A stretch of 54,978 nucleotides of DNA from Priapulus caudatus (GCF_000485595.1 NW_014577107.1:697153-752130); one strand, 5' to 3'. Counted from the first letter of the stretch, positions 1-11,714 are shown. A program made the numbers and translations. The notes: generated by a model from the sequence alone, not told the origin.

Positions 1-11
1 CGCGCGTGTGT

Positions 12-77
<66 letters not shown>

Positions 78-230
78 CGTGTGTGCGTGCGCGCGTGTGT
101 GTGGGCATGTGTTCGTGTCTGTGTATGCGCGTGTGTGTGGGCACGTGTTTGTGTGTGTTTATGTGCGCGTGCGCGTGCGTGCGTGTGTGTCTGTGTATGT
201 GTGTTCGTGTTCAGAGGTGTCACTTGTAAT
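1..230. repeat. GT-rich simple repeat
   Basis: A nearly pure (GT)n run covers about 13-76 and then degrades into GTGC/GTAT-containing variants up to about 210. Open frames here encode only Cys-Val repeats and are not genes. Confidence 0.95.
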
Positions 231-574
231 TCCTGAACCGTTTAGCCAATATGATGAGAGCGTCCGAGGAGAGTTCTCCGCATTTCCCTGATGGACTTGT
301 CCGCGCACCAAGCAACCCCACTGCCTGGTGACCAACTCATCAGTTTAACATGGCAGCACCAGTGCATGCAAAGCGGGAAGGGCTTCTGTGTACCTATAGT
401 CATCCCTGTATAACCTAATCAGATGAGCTTCTCTATACAATTACTTCTCGAGATCGCACAACGCCGGTGGGCTGCGCTGATGTGTGTCTAACGTCGCCAA
501 GAGACGTGACTCATCAAAATCTCACGCTGTCTGCACACGCTCATGCTCTGATTATCGATGGTGTTGCTTTGCAG

Positions 575-716
575 GGTACCTGGCATGCAGGTGGGCTGGC
601 AGCCGAGCATTCAGGGCGTGCAGCCCGCAGCGGCCTTCAACGGCACCCCGACATCGGCGGCGACCCAGCCCGGCATGGTCAGCGGATACCCTATGCAACA
701 GTTCCAGGCACAGTGA
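575..716 (+). CDS. 3'-terminal coding exon of an unrecognised Gln/Met/Pro-rich protein
   Basis: A good splice acceptor (TTGCTTTGCAG) ends at 574. It is followed by one base that completes a split codon and then 46 sense codons ending in TGA at 714-716. The peptide starts VPGMQVGWQPSIQG and ends SGYPMQQFQAQ. It is low in charge and rich in Gln, Met, Pro, Ala and Gly, like the disordered tails of many adaptor or RNA-binding proteins. Base composition is more GC-rich than the flanks, as in the other real exons here. No upstream exon is inside the window, so the gene begins beyond the left edge. I do not recognise the family. It could be a pseudo-exon, but the acceptor, frame and composition agree. 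Confidence 0.55.
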
Positions 717-2206
717 GCTGCCGTGCGCACGCAAAGCTGGGCGGATGTGTGCTTCCGCACTTGGAGAAGGAAGGAAGCCACTGCGTCCAGAAGGAGAGAC
801 CGAGAGAGGTCGCTCAGGGGAAAATATTAGGCGTTGTAGTCGGTCAGGCGATTCACCAATCAGTCCGTATGTTGTCTCCCCTATACTCATGGCCATGAGA
901 TTTCGGTGGGTTATTGTATCACCAACTATAGAGCTGTCTAAAGGGCCATGTTCCTCAGATTCATGAATAGGGCTGTTATTAAGTGCCGTGCTTCAATCCC
1001 AAAATAGATTCGAACTCCCAGTCGCCAGTATGTACTCAACATTTCTCTTTTTGTTACAATCGCACATAAAAGGTCCGACTGGGATCTTCGCTCGTGTCAC
1101 AAATTCTAGACAGAAGTAATCTCGTGTCATCTGTATAGTTGGGGGGCAACATCAGACTGCCGGGTGAACGACTGTCAGCCATCATGGTCCTGGGCACCGG
1201 CGCGTCCTTGGTGTCCGCGCCCTCTGTGAAGGGCAGTGTAATATGCTCGAGTGAGAGTGATCAATGGTAAAATGGCTGCTCTCATTTAAGCTCTAGGTTA
1301 GTTTGAGTTGTTGACGTAGTTAGTCACCAATATTGTACAGATGGATTGATATAAAATATCTAGCTGAAACAATGTGTTTTTGATGTTGATCGTTTTGCAG
1401 AAATTTGTACAGACAACCCACGTCAGACGCTGCAAACCTGAAAATAGTTACGATGAGGATTTTTTTCATTTTTATACTATATTGAACTGTTGGATTATCG
1501 AGGAGAATTTTTCATATGTTTCTGTTGATGTAAAGCATATAAAAATGTTTAGAAACGTTATATCCATTTTTGAACGCCTTGGGAATTGTTCTCACGCAAC
1601 ATTTTTCAGGTTTATGGTATGTGCTTATTCATCAAACGAATCCAGGCCTACTATGCGGGCTGTTTGATAAACACTTAAATAGTTGGTTTCCTAGATTCGT
1701 AGAGTTCCACTCGGGAAGTAGCTGTCATTTTTGCAAAGCAAACGCGTTCGGTTTCATCATTCCTGTTTAGTGTGTTTCGTTATGCAATCTATGAGCTTCA
1801 TTCCCAGCCACGGGTGATACTAGTTGATAAACGAGCCATTCCTGAAACTGTACGGATATTCATGTTCTCACTCAACACGCATTTTCTTCAGTTATGAGCA
1901 TAATGAGAATTGGATGGAAAAATTTGGAATCGATTTAAAAAAAAAAAATATTGCCTCTTGGCCGATGAATAATCTGGTTTAACCAGATTTTCTCTTTCTT
2001 ATCTGGGGGACAAGGGTCTATGTCTTCCAACGGCAATAGGCCACATTCGCTTACAAATAGTTTTTATCTGATTGTCTCGGCAATTTTCGTGTATGCACAA
2101 TTCACGCGGCTCAGAATTTACCGAAAGTGTGACAACTATCAAATAAGTATAAGAAAACTGTCTACAATGTAAACCTGATATGCCTATGATAACTGATGTA
2201 AGTTTC
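717..2206. other. Presumed 3' UTR and intergenic DNA
   Basis: This stretch probably starts with the 3' UTR of the gene ending at 716. I find no clear AATAAA close by. The rest is AT-rich sequence with short open frames that resemble no protein and carry no convincing splice sites. Confidence 0.4.
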
Positions 2207-2444
2207 AGCTGCCATCGTGTTGTAACAGCTTTCGTCGTGCTGTAACAGGTGTCATCGTGCTGTAACAGCTGTCATCGTGCTGTAACAGCTTTCATAGTGC
2301 TGTAACAGTTGTCATCGTTTTGTAACTGGTGTTATCATGCTGTAACAGCTGTCATCGTTCTGTAACATGTGTTATCATGCTGTAACAGCTGTCATCGTGT
2401 TGTAACAGCTGTCATCGTGCTGTAACAGCTGTCATCGTGCTGTG
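2207..2444. repeat. 20-bp tandem repeat, about 12 copies
   Basis: Imperfect tandem copies of a 20-bp unit GTAACAGCTGTCATCGTGCT. Substitutions are scattered and a few copies are degenerate (for example GTTATCATGC variants). Each good unit holds the palindrome CAGCTG. Confidence 0.9.
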
Positions 2445-4411
2445 GGAGTCTGTTCTACGCCACTGCAGTTGTCCTCATCACGATGAGCACCATCCGTCAA
2501 CCTGCTGTATACATGAATGAAAGCATAGTGGTCGTATTGCACCTCTACCGCTCTGTCGCTCGCATCGTTCAGCAGCGTGTTTTATGCTTGCTTGTTGCGG
2601 TACGGTGACGAAACCAAGGGCGAGGCGCAGAGACTGTCATCTAGATGTAAAACAAAAAGTCGACATTGCCGACATACCTAACATCGGCATCCAGGTGCGT
2701 CTTCGTATCACGTTGATTTCGTTCCAGCAGGTGCGCTGTGTGCGACGCTCGTGCGTAGCATGCTTTTTGGTTACTTCGATCTAATCTCAGCTTGTGTTTT
2801 CGAGATCGATCAGTTCCCGCCGAGCTCCTGTTAATTGCTTTCCGCGACTGTCGCTGCATTTCGTCATGTAGTCTCTCTTGCCGCAGCCATTCATGCACCT
2901 GCAATAAATAACGTTCGCACACTGCTCCCAATAAGCCCACCGACACAAGTGAAGTCCACTGAAATTTCACCAGCGATGCGGAAGACTAGTCGATATCTAT
3001 TTTTGGTATTACACACTAGTGATGTCGTGTTGCTTTTGCTCTGAATTTACAGTGTATTGGTGTCAGGAATAGGCACACAGAGACATCTATCGCATGGCAC
3101 CAGTTTTTTCTTATTTTTTGATAACCGTTTTAAGTTTCTCCAGGGGTTTTTAACAGTTCGGCTATGGTATTTTCTTACTGAGAACAATTTCAATTATATT
3201 ACAGTACTGCACACTGGAATAGACACCGTTCACGTAGAGTTTGATACAGAGGTCAGTGATTACTGATGTTTCTTTTTGGCCAACTTAATTTACTACCATG
3301 GCTAACAGTTATGTTCAGCCTTATGCGTGGGGACCATTTGTTGGAACACATAACTGGCTCCGGTTTCCTCCATGAAAATAGCATGAGAAATGTGTTAACA
3401 CGAGCATGCTGTGGTCTATGGGTATGTTAGTGACTCCGGGTGTTTGCTAGCAATTGATTTACTGTTTGTATGAAATATTACTTGCGCAACGTGAATTACA
3501 CATCAATTCAGTTGTATGTGAAACGTTCATGAACTTGTGATGCTGTTGACAAATTGTCCATTGTGTGTATGACAGGGGGTGTGTGCGTGTACGTGCGTGT
3601 GTTTGTTCCGTGGTGGCCGACGGGCCATAATTGTTTGGTGGTAGTTGATAGTAACAGTAGTATTAGTAATAGGGAATGTAACACACATGATATTGTGGTT
3701 TGTGCGCTGCATTAGTGTAGGTAACATTATTATATAAGAGCACATGTACAGTACAATTAGCAAAAATAACAAACATAACTTAACGTTATGAAAATATTAG
3801 ATAAAATTGTGTAAGGGGGCACTTGGTGTATAAACATAACATGCACCGTCTTTGTGAGACAGTGCCGATTTTGTATGATGTTTAAAACTGTTGAGTTCAT
3901 GTAGCATTGATGACTACTGCGCTGGTGTTTTGTATCTAAGCAGTGCAGTTGGGTGTGTGATATGATATTGGGAAATGGGTGTGTGATGGTTTTAGAATAC
4001 GCGTAAAAGACGAACGCTTTTGTAAATTGATAGCCTAATAGTGGTGAAACGCTATCAGGTTTTGCCTTAACGATCATTTAAATACCACCCATACCGTGAA
4101 AATTTATCCAGATTTCATCCCACAGTTGACTACCCCTCTCCCCCCAATACAACCCAAACGTAAGTGTCCTCACGGCACGTTGCCCATTTGAGCCCAGGTT
4201 GAGGTAAACTAGTAAAATGGTATGGCCAACACAATCGGCTGACAGCCAAGAAGTTTATATAGCATGTAGATATAGGTTAAGACAGATGAGACGCCCGCGA
4301 ATAGGCAAGGTAATACAAGATGGTGGGTGTTATAACAGCCCGAGCTCGTGGCGCGGTGGCAGTATGTAATCAAGGTAGTAATCGTAGAGGTAGTAGCTGT
4401 GTCGCATCGTC
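2445..4411. other. Intergenic sequence without recognised features
   Basis: Only short unrelated open frames are present. A small GT-rich patch lies near 3575-3605. I see no exon, RNA gene or transposon ends that I can support. Confidence 0.4.
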
Positions 4412-4622
4412 TGTGCAGCAGCCATTGCACACCCCGATGCAGTAACAATGACGTATGTGCAGCAGTCATTGCACACCCCGATGCAGTAACAATGACGTAT
4501 GTGCAGCAGTCATTGCACACCCCGATGCAGTAACAATGACGTATGTACGGCAGCCATTGCACACCCCGATGCAGTAACAATGACGTATGTACGGCAGCCA
4601 TTGCACACCCCGATGCAGTAAC
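4412..4622. repeat. 44-bp minisatellite, about 4.8 copies
   Basis: Copies start at 4412, 4456, 4500, 4544 and 4588. They differ mainly at TGTGCAGCAG versus TGTACGGCAG. Each copy carries the string GATGCAGTAAC. The array is cut by the foldback element that follows, and a GGTGCAGTAACATGTACG fragment continues on the far side (from 4869). Confidence 0.95.
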
Positions 4623-4869
4623 GCCCGTCGGGTCTATGTCTCCCTGGGTACTGCCGGAACGTACCCTGGTACTATCTAATATGCCGGAACGTACCTCGCC
4701 TACTCCACTAACGATTCTAGGGAGTCGCCTACTCCTTAACCCTAACCCTAACCCTAACCCTAACCTTAACCCTAACCATATCAGATAGTTACCAGGGTAC
4801 GTTCCGGTATACCGGACCGTACCCAGGGTACGTTCCGGCAGTACCCAGGGAGACATAGACCCTTTCAGG
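4623..4869. mobile_element. Telomere-loop foldback element, copy 1
   Basis: A 247-bp element flanked by a perfect 9-bp direct repeat TGCAGTAAC (4614-4622 and 4870-4878). From position 8 inward both ends read GGGTCTATGTCTCCCTGG and continue as inverted arms that pair for at least 45 bp; the outermost 7 bp differ. The 5' arm lacks about 30 bp present in the 3' arm. Near the turn, about six CCCTAA units (one altered to CTTAAC) lie at 4736-4778. There is no coding capacity. A 9-bp duplication with long inverted repeats fits a Mutator-like (MULE) or Drosophila FB-type foldback MITE; that placement is inference. Confidence 0.85.
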
Positions 4870-5459
4870 TGCAGTAACATGTACGTCTGCTGTCTCTAGA
4901 TCTCGTTTTAATAAATAGAGAGCATAGGGTTGACTGTCTGCGATCTGTTTTAGAGAGTTGCTCAGGCATGTAATAATAAGATTTTTTGATCATCCGTTTT
5001 CAACAAATGCTCGTTCTTAATTCAATCATAAAACAACGATAGGATAATCATACCACTACCATGCTGTCGCGTTTCCTAATGTAGCGAAATTATAGCGACA
5101 TGGCAGTGTCCTTGTGTTTGAGTGAAACGCACTAATGTACCGTTTCCAATATTGGCCTACACGTGCTAGACGTCTCGTGGCCAGTGTGTTAAACCTTGTC
5201 GTGAAAAACACCGGTGTCACTGTTGACGCTAACCTTTGTGTGACACAACCAAAATCTCTATACACACGATCCGGCCTAAAAATATCTTTAGAAATCTGGA
5301 AACTATATTAGAACTTGCAATCGTTAACGTACGCTGTCATTCTAGAGTAGTTGGATTAGAAGGAGTCTTCGTTTTGGTACACGGGCATGTATTCATATAT
5401 GTGTACCTATAGGTGCACGATTACGTATTCCGTTGGTACTGCTGACAACAGCTAGTAAT

Positions 5460-5733
5460 GCTGAGAGGGTCTATGTCCCCCAGGGTACTATCGGAGGGTA
5501 CCCTGGGTACGGTTCGATATATATCGGAACGTACCCTGGTACTATCTAATATGCCGGACCGTACCTTGCCTACTCCACTAACGAGTCTAGCGAGTCGCCT
5601 ACGCCTACTCCCTAACCCTAACCCTAACCCTAACCCTAACCATATCAGATAGTTACCAGGGTACGTTCCGATATATCGAACCGTACCCAGGGTACCCTCC
5701 GATAGTACCCTGGGGGACATAGACCCTATGAGC
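5460..5733. mobile_element. Telomere-loop foldback element, copy 2
   Basis: A 274-bp element with a perfect 9-bp target duplication GCTAGTAAT (5451-5459 and 5734-5742). The ends are GCTGAGAGGGTCTATGTC and, on the other strand, GCTCATAGGGTCTATGTC. The arms pair almost perfectly for about 90 bp, including a GATATATC-like core. Close to the turn are five CCCTAA units (5609-5640). The inner part (ATCTAATATGCCGG, CCTACTCCACTAACGA) matches copy 1, so these two belong to one subfamily. Confidence 0.88.
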
Positions 5734-6157
5734 GCTAGTAATAGTGTTGCTTGAGCAGAGAAATCGCTAGGTTCGTGTGCAGTGCCTGCTGCTAATACTG
5801 TATTACCCGCTTTCCTAATGTAGCATAGTGTGTAGTGTGGTCAAGTTGTTGTTATACTATGTACCAAATGAAACATATAGTTAATATAAAGTGGCTGTAA
5901 TACCGGACGATTTACTGCAGTAATGTAGTGCAAAGTTTGAATGGCAAATAAAAGTGATATAAATTTGTACATTGGCTTTTGTGTTTACACTTCTGCGTGT
6001 CAGTCTGACTGTCGTACGTAGACTTGCCGTGAGATAATATCCAATAATTTATTGTCTCCTGAGTGGTGCTATCATCCAGTATACACACTCTTTTTAGTAA
6101 TTGATGGCCGCCACGATTTGTGATGTTTATGTTTGTTTGTGAAGTTAACGTCGTGAG

Positions 6158-6320
6158 GCAGATAAGGTCTATGTCCCCTTGACCTCTGTTTGACCTGGCT
6201 CGTTTAGCTATTTCTGACTAATATATATATATATATATATAGGGTTAGGGTTAGGGTTAGTCAGAAATAGCTAAACGAGCCAGGTCAAACAGAGGTCAGG
6301 GTAACATAGACCCTACGAGC
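6158..6320. mobile_element. Telomere-loop foldback element, copy 3 (different stem)
   Basis: A 163-bp element with an 8/9 matching target duplication (CGTCGTGAG at 6149-6157, CGTAGTGAG at 6321-6329). The ends again carry GGTCTATGT, preceded by GCAGATA and GCTCGTA. The rest of the arm is unrelated to copies 1 and 2. It starts with GACCTCTGTTTGACCTGG and pairs without mismatch for about 45 bp. The loop is a (TA)n run followed by AGGGTTAGGGTTAGGGTTAG, so the telomeric strand is opposite to that in copies 1 and 2. Confidence 0.85.
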
Positions 6321-6329
6321 CGTAGTGAG

Positions 6330-8560
6330 ACAGCGTCGTGTGCAGACCATCATCCGGTTAAAGCGAGAACGCGTGCAACCTTCTGCAGGGTTGATTATTA
6401 GAGACACGAGACTGTTGATTGATTATTACATGCTGGGTTGATAGGGACATCATGCGTCAGACAGTTAGTTTCACCTAACGGATCCATGCCTACGCCCTTG
6501 TCTATACCCTTGAACGCGAATCAACGGGTGAATTAGTAAAACCAAGAGGTAAAACGTTTTATCGTATAGAGAAACATATTTGTTCTGGAATTCGTACGCC
6601 GGCTGGTAATAGAACGTAATTACAAAATCCGAAGCAGTTTTTTTAATCTTGAAGTTTATTTCTAATCTTATATATGTGATTGTCTATATTCCTACAGGCC
6701 ACAGGTCATGTACCCAGCTATAACTACAGTCATGTTACAGTGAAGGAAAACGTTTTGACAAAAAACACAAACTTCAACGAGAGTGACTCATTAAATATAA
6801 ACAATAAAGGAAGTCTTCATCACTACGATATTTATAAGCATTTAGCGTATAGTACGTTTTTATCAGATGGCACCGTGTGGCTAATACGAAGTATGCAAAG
6901 AAACGAATCGCTTCAATGTTAAAAAATGTGTCTAATCATGTTAAGTGCCATTCGTGCGTGCACGTTCGACCCAACTATTAACCAGCACTTCATGCGATTA
7001 ATTCACGATGTAGTAATTTGCATACGGGCGTACTTTAATGGCGCGTAACGGGGATACGTTTGTTCATTGTGACCTGCGCGACATTGTCTACCGTGCTAGC
7101 TTGCGGCTCTCGTGTCAACTTTAATGTCATTAATGTCGTGATATTAAAAGAGATATAAAGGGGGGTGGATCAATGCATTAGATATCAGGGGGGGGGTTAG
7201 AATATGAAATAGATTGATCAAGTGGAGGGGGGGTGATCGATACGAATTAGATATCAAGTGTGGGTTAAGATATGAAATCGAATTATATATCAGGCGGGGT
7301 TATTAGGGTATATAGAGGGAGCAGCAACATTGGACTTGTGGTTATGTTCGCTTCGTTTCACTGGAACTTCGTCAGCTTACGTTGTTCGAGCAAGCGAATA
7401 AAGAGGCGGGGCCATGTTCCGCTATTCGTTTCGCTGGACTTCCTGGTACTGTGCGTTGGCTCAAGCAAGCGAACGCGCAGTAAAATACTGACCGAGAGAT
7501 GTTAAGCGATAAATGGCGAATGAATCGCGTGACTGTCGCCTGTGGAGACTAAATACAGTTTTTCTCTCGCCGGGCGAAACCGCGGAACGAATAAAAAATC
7601 GGGAAATACATACAGCAAGAATGCACTGCTGATATATATATATATATTATATATATATTATAATATCTATATATACCTACCACACATAACTTATAACGTG
7701 CTAGCGCCTTGAACACTTGAGGGCCAATTCTCGGCATTTGCTTGTGCTTGGTAAGATTGAATAATAAACACACAAACACCTATTTTTGTTACCAGTGGGT
7801 GTATAAAAGCAGGCACGGTTAACTATTTTTGCTAATAATAATATTAGCAGTGTCGTGCTATGAAGCAATACCGTTCACTAGTTCACCGTTGGATTGCAGA
7901 CAATAATGGCTGCATCTAGACATTCCTAATCGTGTACGCGTTCTCTCTCCTCTCTCACGGGTTGAGTATGTTCGTTGTTTCCAGAAATCTAATTATCTCA
8001 CGGTGTCTTAAAATAAAGTTTACGGAAATGCCCCATGTGCAGTATCTCACGACCAGGGGTGCCGTTTAAATTATATATCTTCAAAGTCTATAACAGCGCT
8101 GAAAATGTCCCCGGTTATAATCTCACATTTGTTTTGTGGTGTCCATGCACGCACTACGAGAATAGGGTGGGGAAATATGTCAGTCGATATTTCGCGTTAG
8201 GTGTGTTTGCAGATATGGTTTGGAACAAAGATATTATACTTGATGATAATTTCACGTACTTGAGACGTATGTCTTCTGCCATTACACGGGAATTTCCGTT
8301 CACCTGGATGTTGCGACTGTGTCGGAAAATCGTAGAATTCAACCATTATGCAGGGCATATAGCAGTAATTAATGTACCGTATAGAATCACCACGAAAAAC
8401 CAAGAAAATACCAATATTACCGTTTCATTCAATATCTGGCATGCTATCTATTTCTATCCATCTATATCTATATTGTCTATCATTTATATGGTACTTTACA
8501 TCTACATGCCTATCAGGTTATATTCTAGCTTGGGAATACTGTGATCCCCTCTCCAAATGG
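6330..8560. other. Intergenic sequence with degenerate repeats
   Basis: Around 7155-7300 a G-rich motif and ATATGAAAT/AGATATCA strings recur three times as a poor tandem repeat. At 7340-7480 two related stretches share TTCGTTTC.CTGGA.CTTC and CAAGCGAA. An AT run lies at 7631-7675. A 169-codon open frame at 8035-8544 (+) resembles nothing I know and has ordinary AT-rich noncoding composition, so I do not call it a gene. Confidence 0.4.
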
Positions 8561-8566
8561 TAATCG

Positions 8567-8945
8567 CCTGCACCGTGTCGTTGCACCGATCGTGAAAAGT
8601 AGCCAGGCAAATGGCGTTTCAGCCCAATTTTTCAAAACGCCCCCCCCAAAAAAAAAAACACAAATACCTGATTATACAGCTATATATGGACCGGAGCTTT
8701 TTTAGCAGTCAACGCCTAACAACATACAACAACCACTAACGGACGCGCACCAAACGCGGTATGTCGACGGATGTCACGAGTTCCTGAGCGTGTATTATAG
8801 GCGTACAATTCACATTTTTTGTGCACTCGAGGGTGAAAAGGTTTCCGGGCTGACATAGCGGCATTGTGGCTGGCGACACTTTTCACACGTGCGACTGATG
8901 GCGTGACGATCTATCCGCGGAGAGGGAGTAAGGAAAGAGAAGGAA
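8567..8945. repeat. Left copy of a diverged direct repeat flanking the GA/TA block
   Basis: Shares CTGCACCGTG, GGCAAATGGCG, CTAACGGACGCGCACC, GTCGACG, GGTGAAAAGGTTTC, ACGTGCGACTGATG and GAGAGGGAGTAA, in the same order, with 10173-10510. The two copies are direct, about 1.6 kb apart, and diverged by substitutions and indels. Confidence 0.75.
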
Positions 8946-8959
8946 ATGAACGAAAATGC

Positions 8960-9591
8960 GAATAATATAGTATATAGTATATATATATATATCTCGCTCT
9001 CTTCTCCAGTCTCTCTTCTCAAATTAAAAATAGGATTGTGAAGGCGTCGGGTGCGTGACACTGTCTCTTATCTCTCCTCTCTCTCGTGCTCTCACTCTTC
9101 TCTCTCTCTCTCTATATATTATATATATCTATATATATATATATTATATATTATATATCACGCGCGATATGAGTATATACGGCGCCGCGAGAAGAAGAGA
9201 AACAAAGTGCAGAGAGAGAGATAACACAAGAGAGAGAGAGCGCGCGCGGAGAGAGAGAGAGTGCTGTGTGTGTACGGCGTGATTGCGTGGTGAAGAGAAT
9301 ATTGGAGAGCGAGAGGAGTGTGTGTGAGAGAAGAGAGAGAGAGGGAGTTGTGTGTAGTGTGTGTGTGTGTGCGCGCTGGTGTGTGCGTGCGTGCGTGCGG
9401 CGTGCGTGAAGATAAATATTGGCGGGGAGAGAGAGACCGAGTGAGAGCGAGCGACGCGAGAGAGAGGATAGAGAGAGAGAGAAGAGAGAAAGAGAGAGAG
9501 GATAGAGAAAGATATATATAAAGAGAGAGAGAGGAGAGAGCGAGAGAGAGTGTTTGTGTGTGTGTGTGTGTGGTGTGTGTGTGCGTGCGTG

Positions 9592-9630
<39 letters not shown>

Positions 9631-9832
9631 TCGTGGCGTGCGTGGCTACCTAAAGGGAATATTGGGAGAAGGGAGAGACAGAGGCGAGAAGAGATAGAGA
9701 GAGAAAAAAAGAGAGAGAGAGAAGAGAGAGGAGAGAGAGAGAGAAGAGAGATATATATATATATAGAGAGGAGAGAGAGACAAAGAAAGAGAGAGAGAGA
9801 GAAAGGAAAGAAAGAAAGAGAGAGAGAAAGAG

Positions 9833-9889
<57 letters not shown>

Positions 9890-9915
9890 GAGAGAGCGAG
9901 AGAGAGAGCGCGAAG
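8960..9915. repeat. GA/TA/GT-rich simple-repeat block
   Basis: Starts with TA runs (8970-8990, 9113-9170), then GT and GTGC tracts (9355-9400, 9550-9632) inside a long (GA)n-rich, strongly purine-biased stretch to 9915. Open frames here give Arg-Glu or Ser-Leu repeats and are not genes. Confidence 0.92.
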
Positions 9916-10172
9916 GGTGAGAGTTACGGGAATGGAGGGGTGAGAAAAAAAGGCAAGAAAAATAACTATATTAGAAGGATATGTCATCACCCGTGCTGTG
10001 TGTGTGGCGTTTTGTGCGGTACGATGCGTTTTGTCTGCGCGTGTACTGCGCATACGTGGGCACATCTACTCTGTATTCTTCGTCCGCTCCGTCGCTCGCC
10101 TCCTTTCTTTGCCTCCTCCTCTCTCATCCTTCGCCTCCCCGTCTCGCGGCGATAGTATCCGCCACGGCAATC

Positions 10173-10510
10173 ATGACTGCACCGTGCAACAAGTTAGGCC
10201 AAGGCAAATGGCGCGTGTTCAGCTCACTTATTCAGCCCGCTCCCAATGCCACAATTTGTGATTATACTGGGCTATAATCACGCGTTTTTACAGTCAGCAA
10301 CGAACACACATACACACACGCTAACGGACGCGCACCGCGTGTGTGTCGACACCGTGCGCGTGTAATTATACAGGCGTAAATTCCGACTGTTTTGTGCCTG
10401 GATGGGTGAAAAAGGTTTCGGATGAGAACCCGGCCATTTGGCTGCAAACTGTTTCAACGTGCGACTGATCCGATGGACGATACTCTCCGCGAGAGGGAGT
10501 AAAGGAATAA
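10173..10510. repeat. Right copy of the diverged direct repeat
   Basis: Partner of 8567-8945, in the same orientation. The two together bracket the purine-rich block, so a segmental duplication or an old element with long direct ends is possible. I see no protein-coding remnant between them. Confidence 0.75.
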
Positions 10511-11680
10511 ATGATTAAGTTTTATGTGCGTGTTAATTGTTACTGCCAGGGGGGGGGGGGGGAGTGGGGGGACAAAGCAGAAGAAAGGTCAGCATAAAGA
10601 ACGGCGAATTGTTTATTATTATTCTATGTATTGATTATTCTTATTTTAATATTCTTATTTGCATGGTAATTCGACTCTAGCAAATACATGTACTAGAAAA
10701 TTCATGGAGTAAAAAAGATGATAAATGGCAATAGTGTGAGCAGTTAAAAATAATAACATTTCTAGAGTGATAGCATAATGTGATACGATAGTTCTGAGTG
10801 ATACATGTTATATCAAAGCTTACATATTTGTCACAAGACGCGCTCACATGAAGATCTCACTGAATGACAATTACAGAACGCTATTGTGTAAGTCGTTAAT
10901 GGACGCGGGAGCTAAAGCGGCTGTTGTAAATCTGCTGCCCAGGCACTCGTATACATAACAACATTTTTAACTTTTATATATGAAATCTAAGGTATACATC
11001 CTGATGATGATCTAAGCTAAAACTAATTGTCACGAGACTTGGCACTTGGAAAAAAAAATGTCCTGAAGGTTTGAAAAGAAATTCACACTTTTGTGGAACC
11101 AATGTGCTGGAGTTTAACGATCGAATTTCGGCTGATCGTGTAGTTTGATATGATGAGACATGACAATTTTAATTGGGAAGTACGTACCTAACTAAGTCTA
11201 CTTGGACCACTCCTAATCGCTCGCGTTACTGTGTTTATGGTATACAAAAGGGTTCACTGGAGGGTAAACTCCCAGCTAAAATAAGCACAAATAAGCTGCA
11301 TTTTCCCAGCCTGTTTATTACCTCCGCCAGGGGCGTGTGGAGGTAGTACACACCGGGTCTGAATTGAGTGTCTGGTTGTGTGTGTGTGTTCACTATGCAC
11401 GTTTCAGTTCACTTCCCGCTAGGTGCGCTCGCTTAGAACTTTCAAACATGGCTAAGGCAACGCACAGTAATCCCACCACCTGCACGCTCGCACTAATCCG
11501 GATCCAATTAATAATTAATTTTCGACAGCTTAATTAACTTAAATTAAATTAATAAAAAATTTCACATTGAGAGAATTCAGCTGCTTGCGGAGGTCTGTGC
11601 TCTCCGAGTGCTCTAGTATTAAGTTATGTTTCCTTGCTGGATAGATGAGTATGCTAAACCCGGTAGGTGCGCTATAGATG

Positions 11681-11714
<34 letters not shown>

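Noticed and set aside
4736-4778. Chromosome end or telomere fusion scar
   Set aside because: The CCCTAA units sit within inverted arms and a 9-bp target duplication, three times over; a fusion would not give that.
8035-8544. 169-codon frame with hydrophobic segments
   Set aside because: No homology I recognise, AT-rich noncoding composition, and a competing frame on the other strand. I kept it only as a note.
9550-10155. 201-codon plus-strand and overlapping minus-strand frames
   Set aside because: They translate GA, TA and GT microsatellites into Arg-Glu or Ser-Leu strings, with no conserved protein features.
8567-10510. LTR retrotransposon with paired LTRs
   Set aside because: The direct repeats lack TG..CA ends, a primer-binding site, a polypurine tract at the proper place and any gag/pol remnant.
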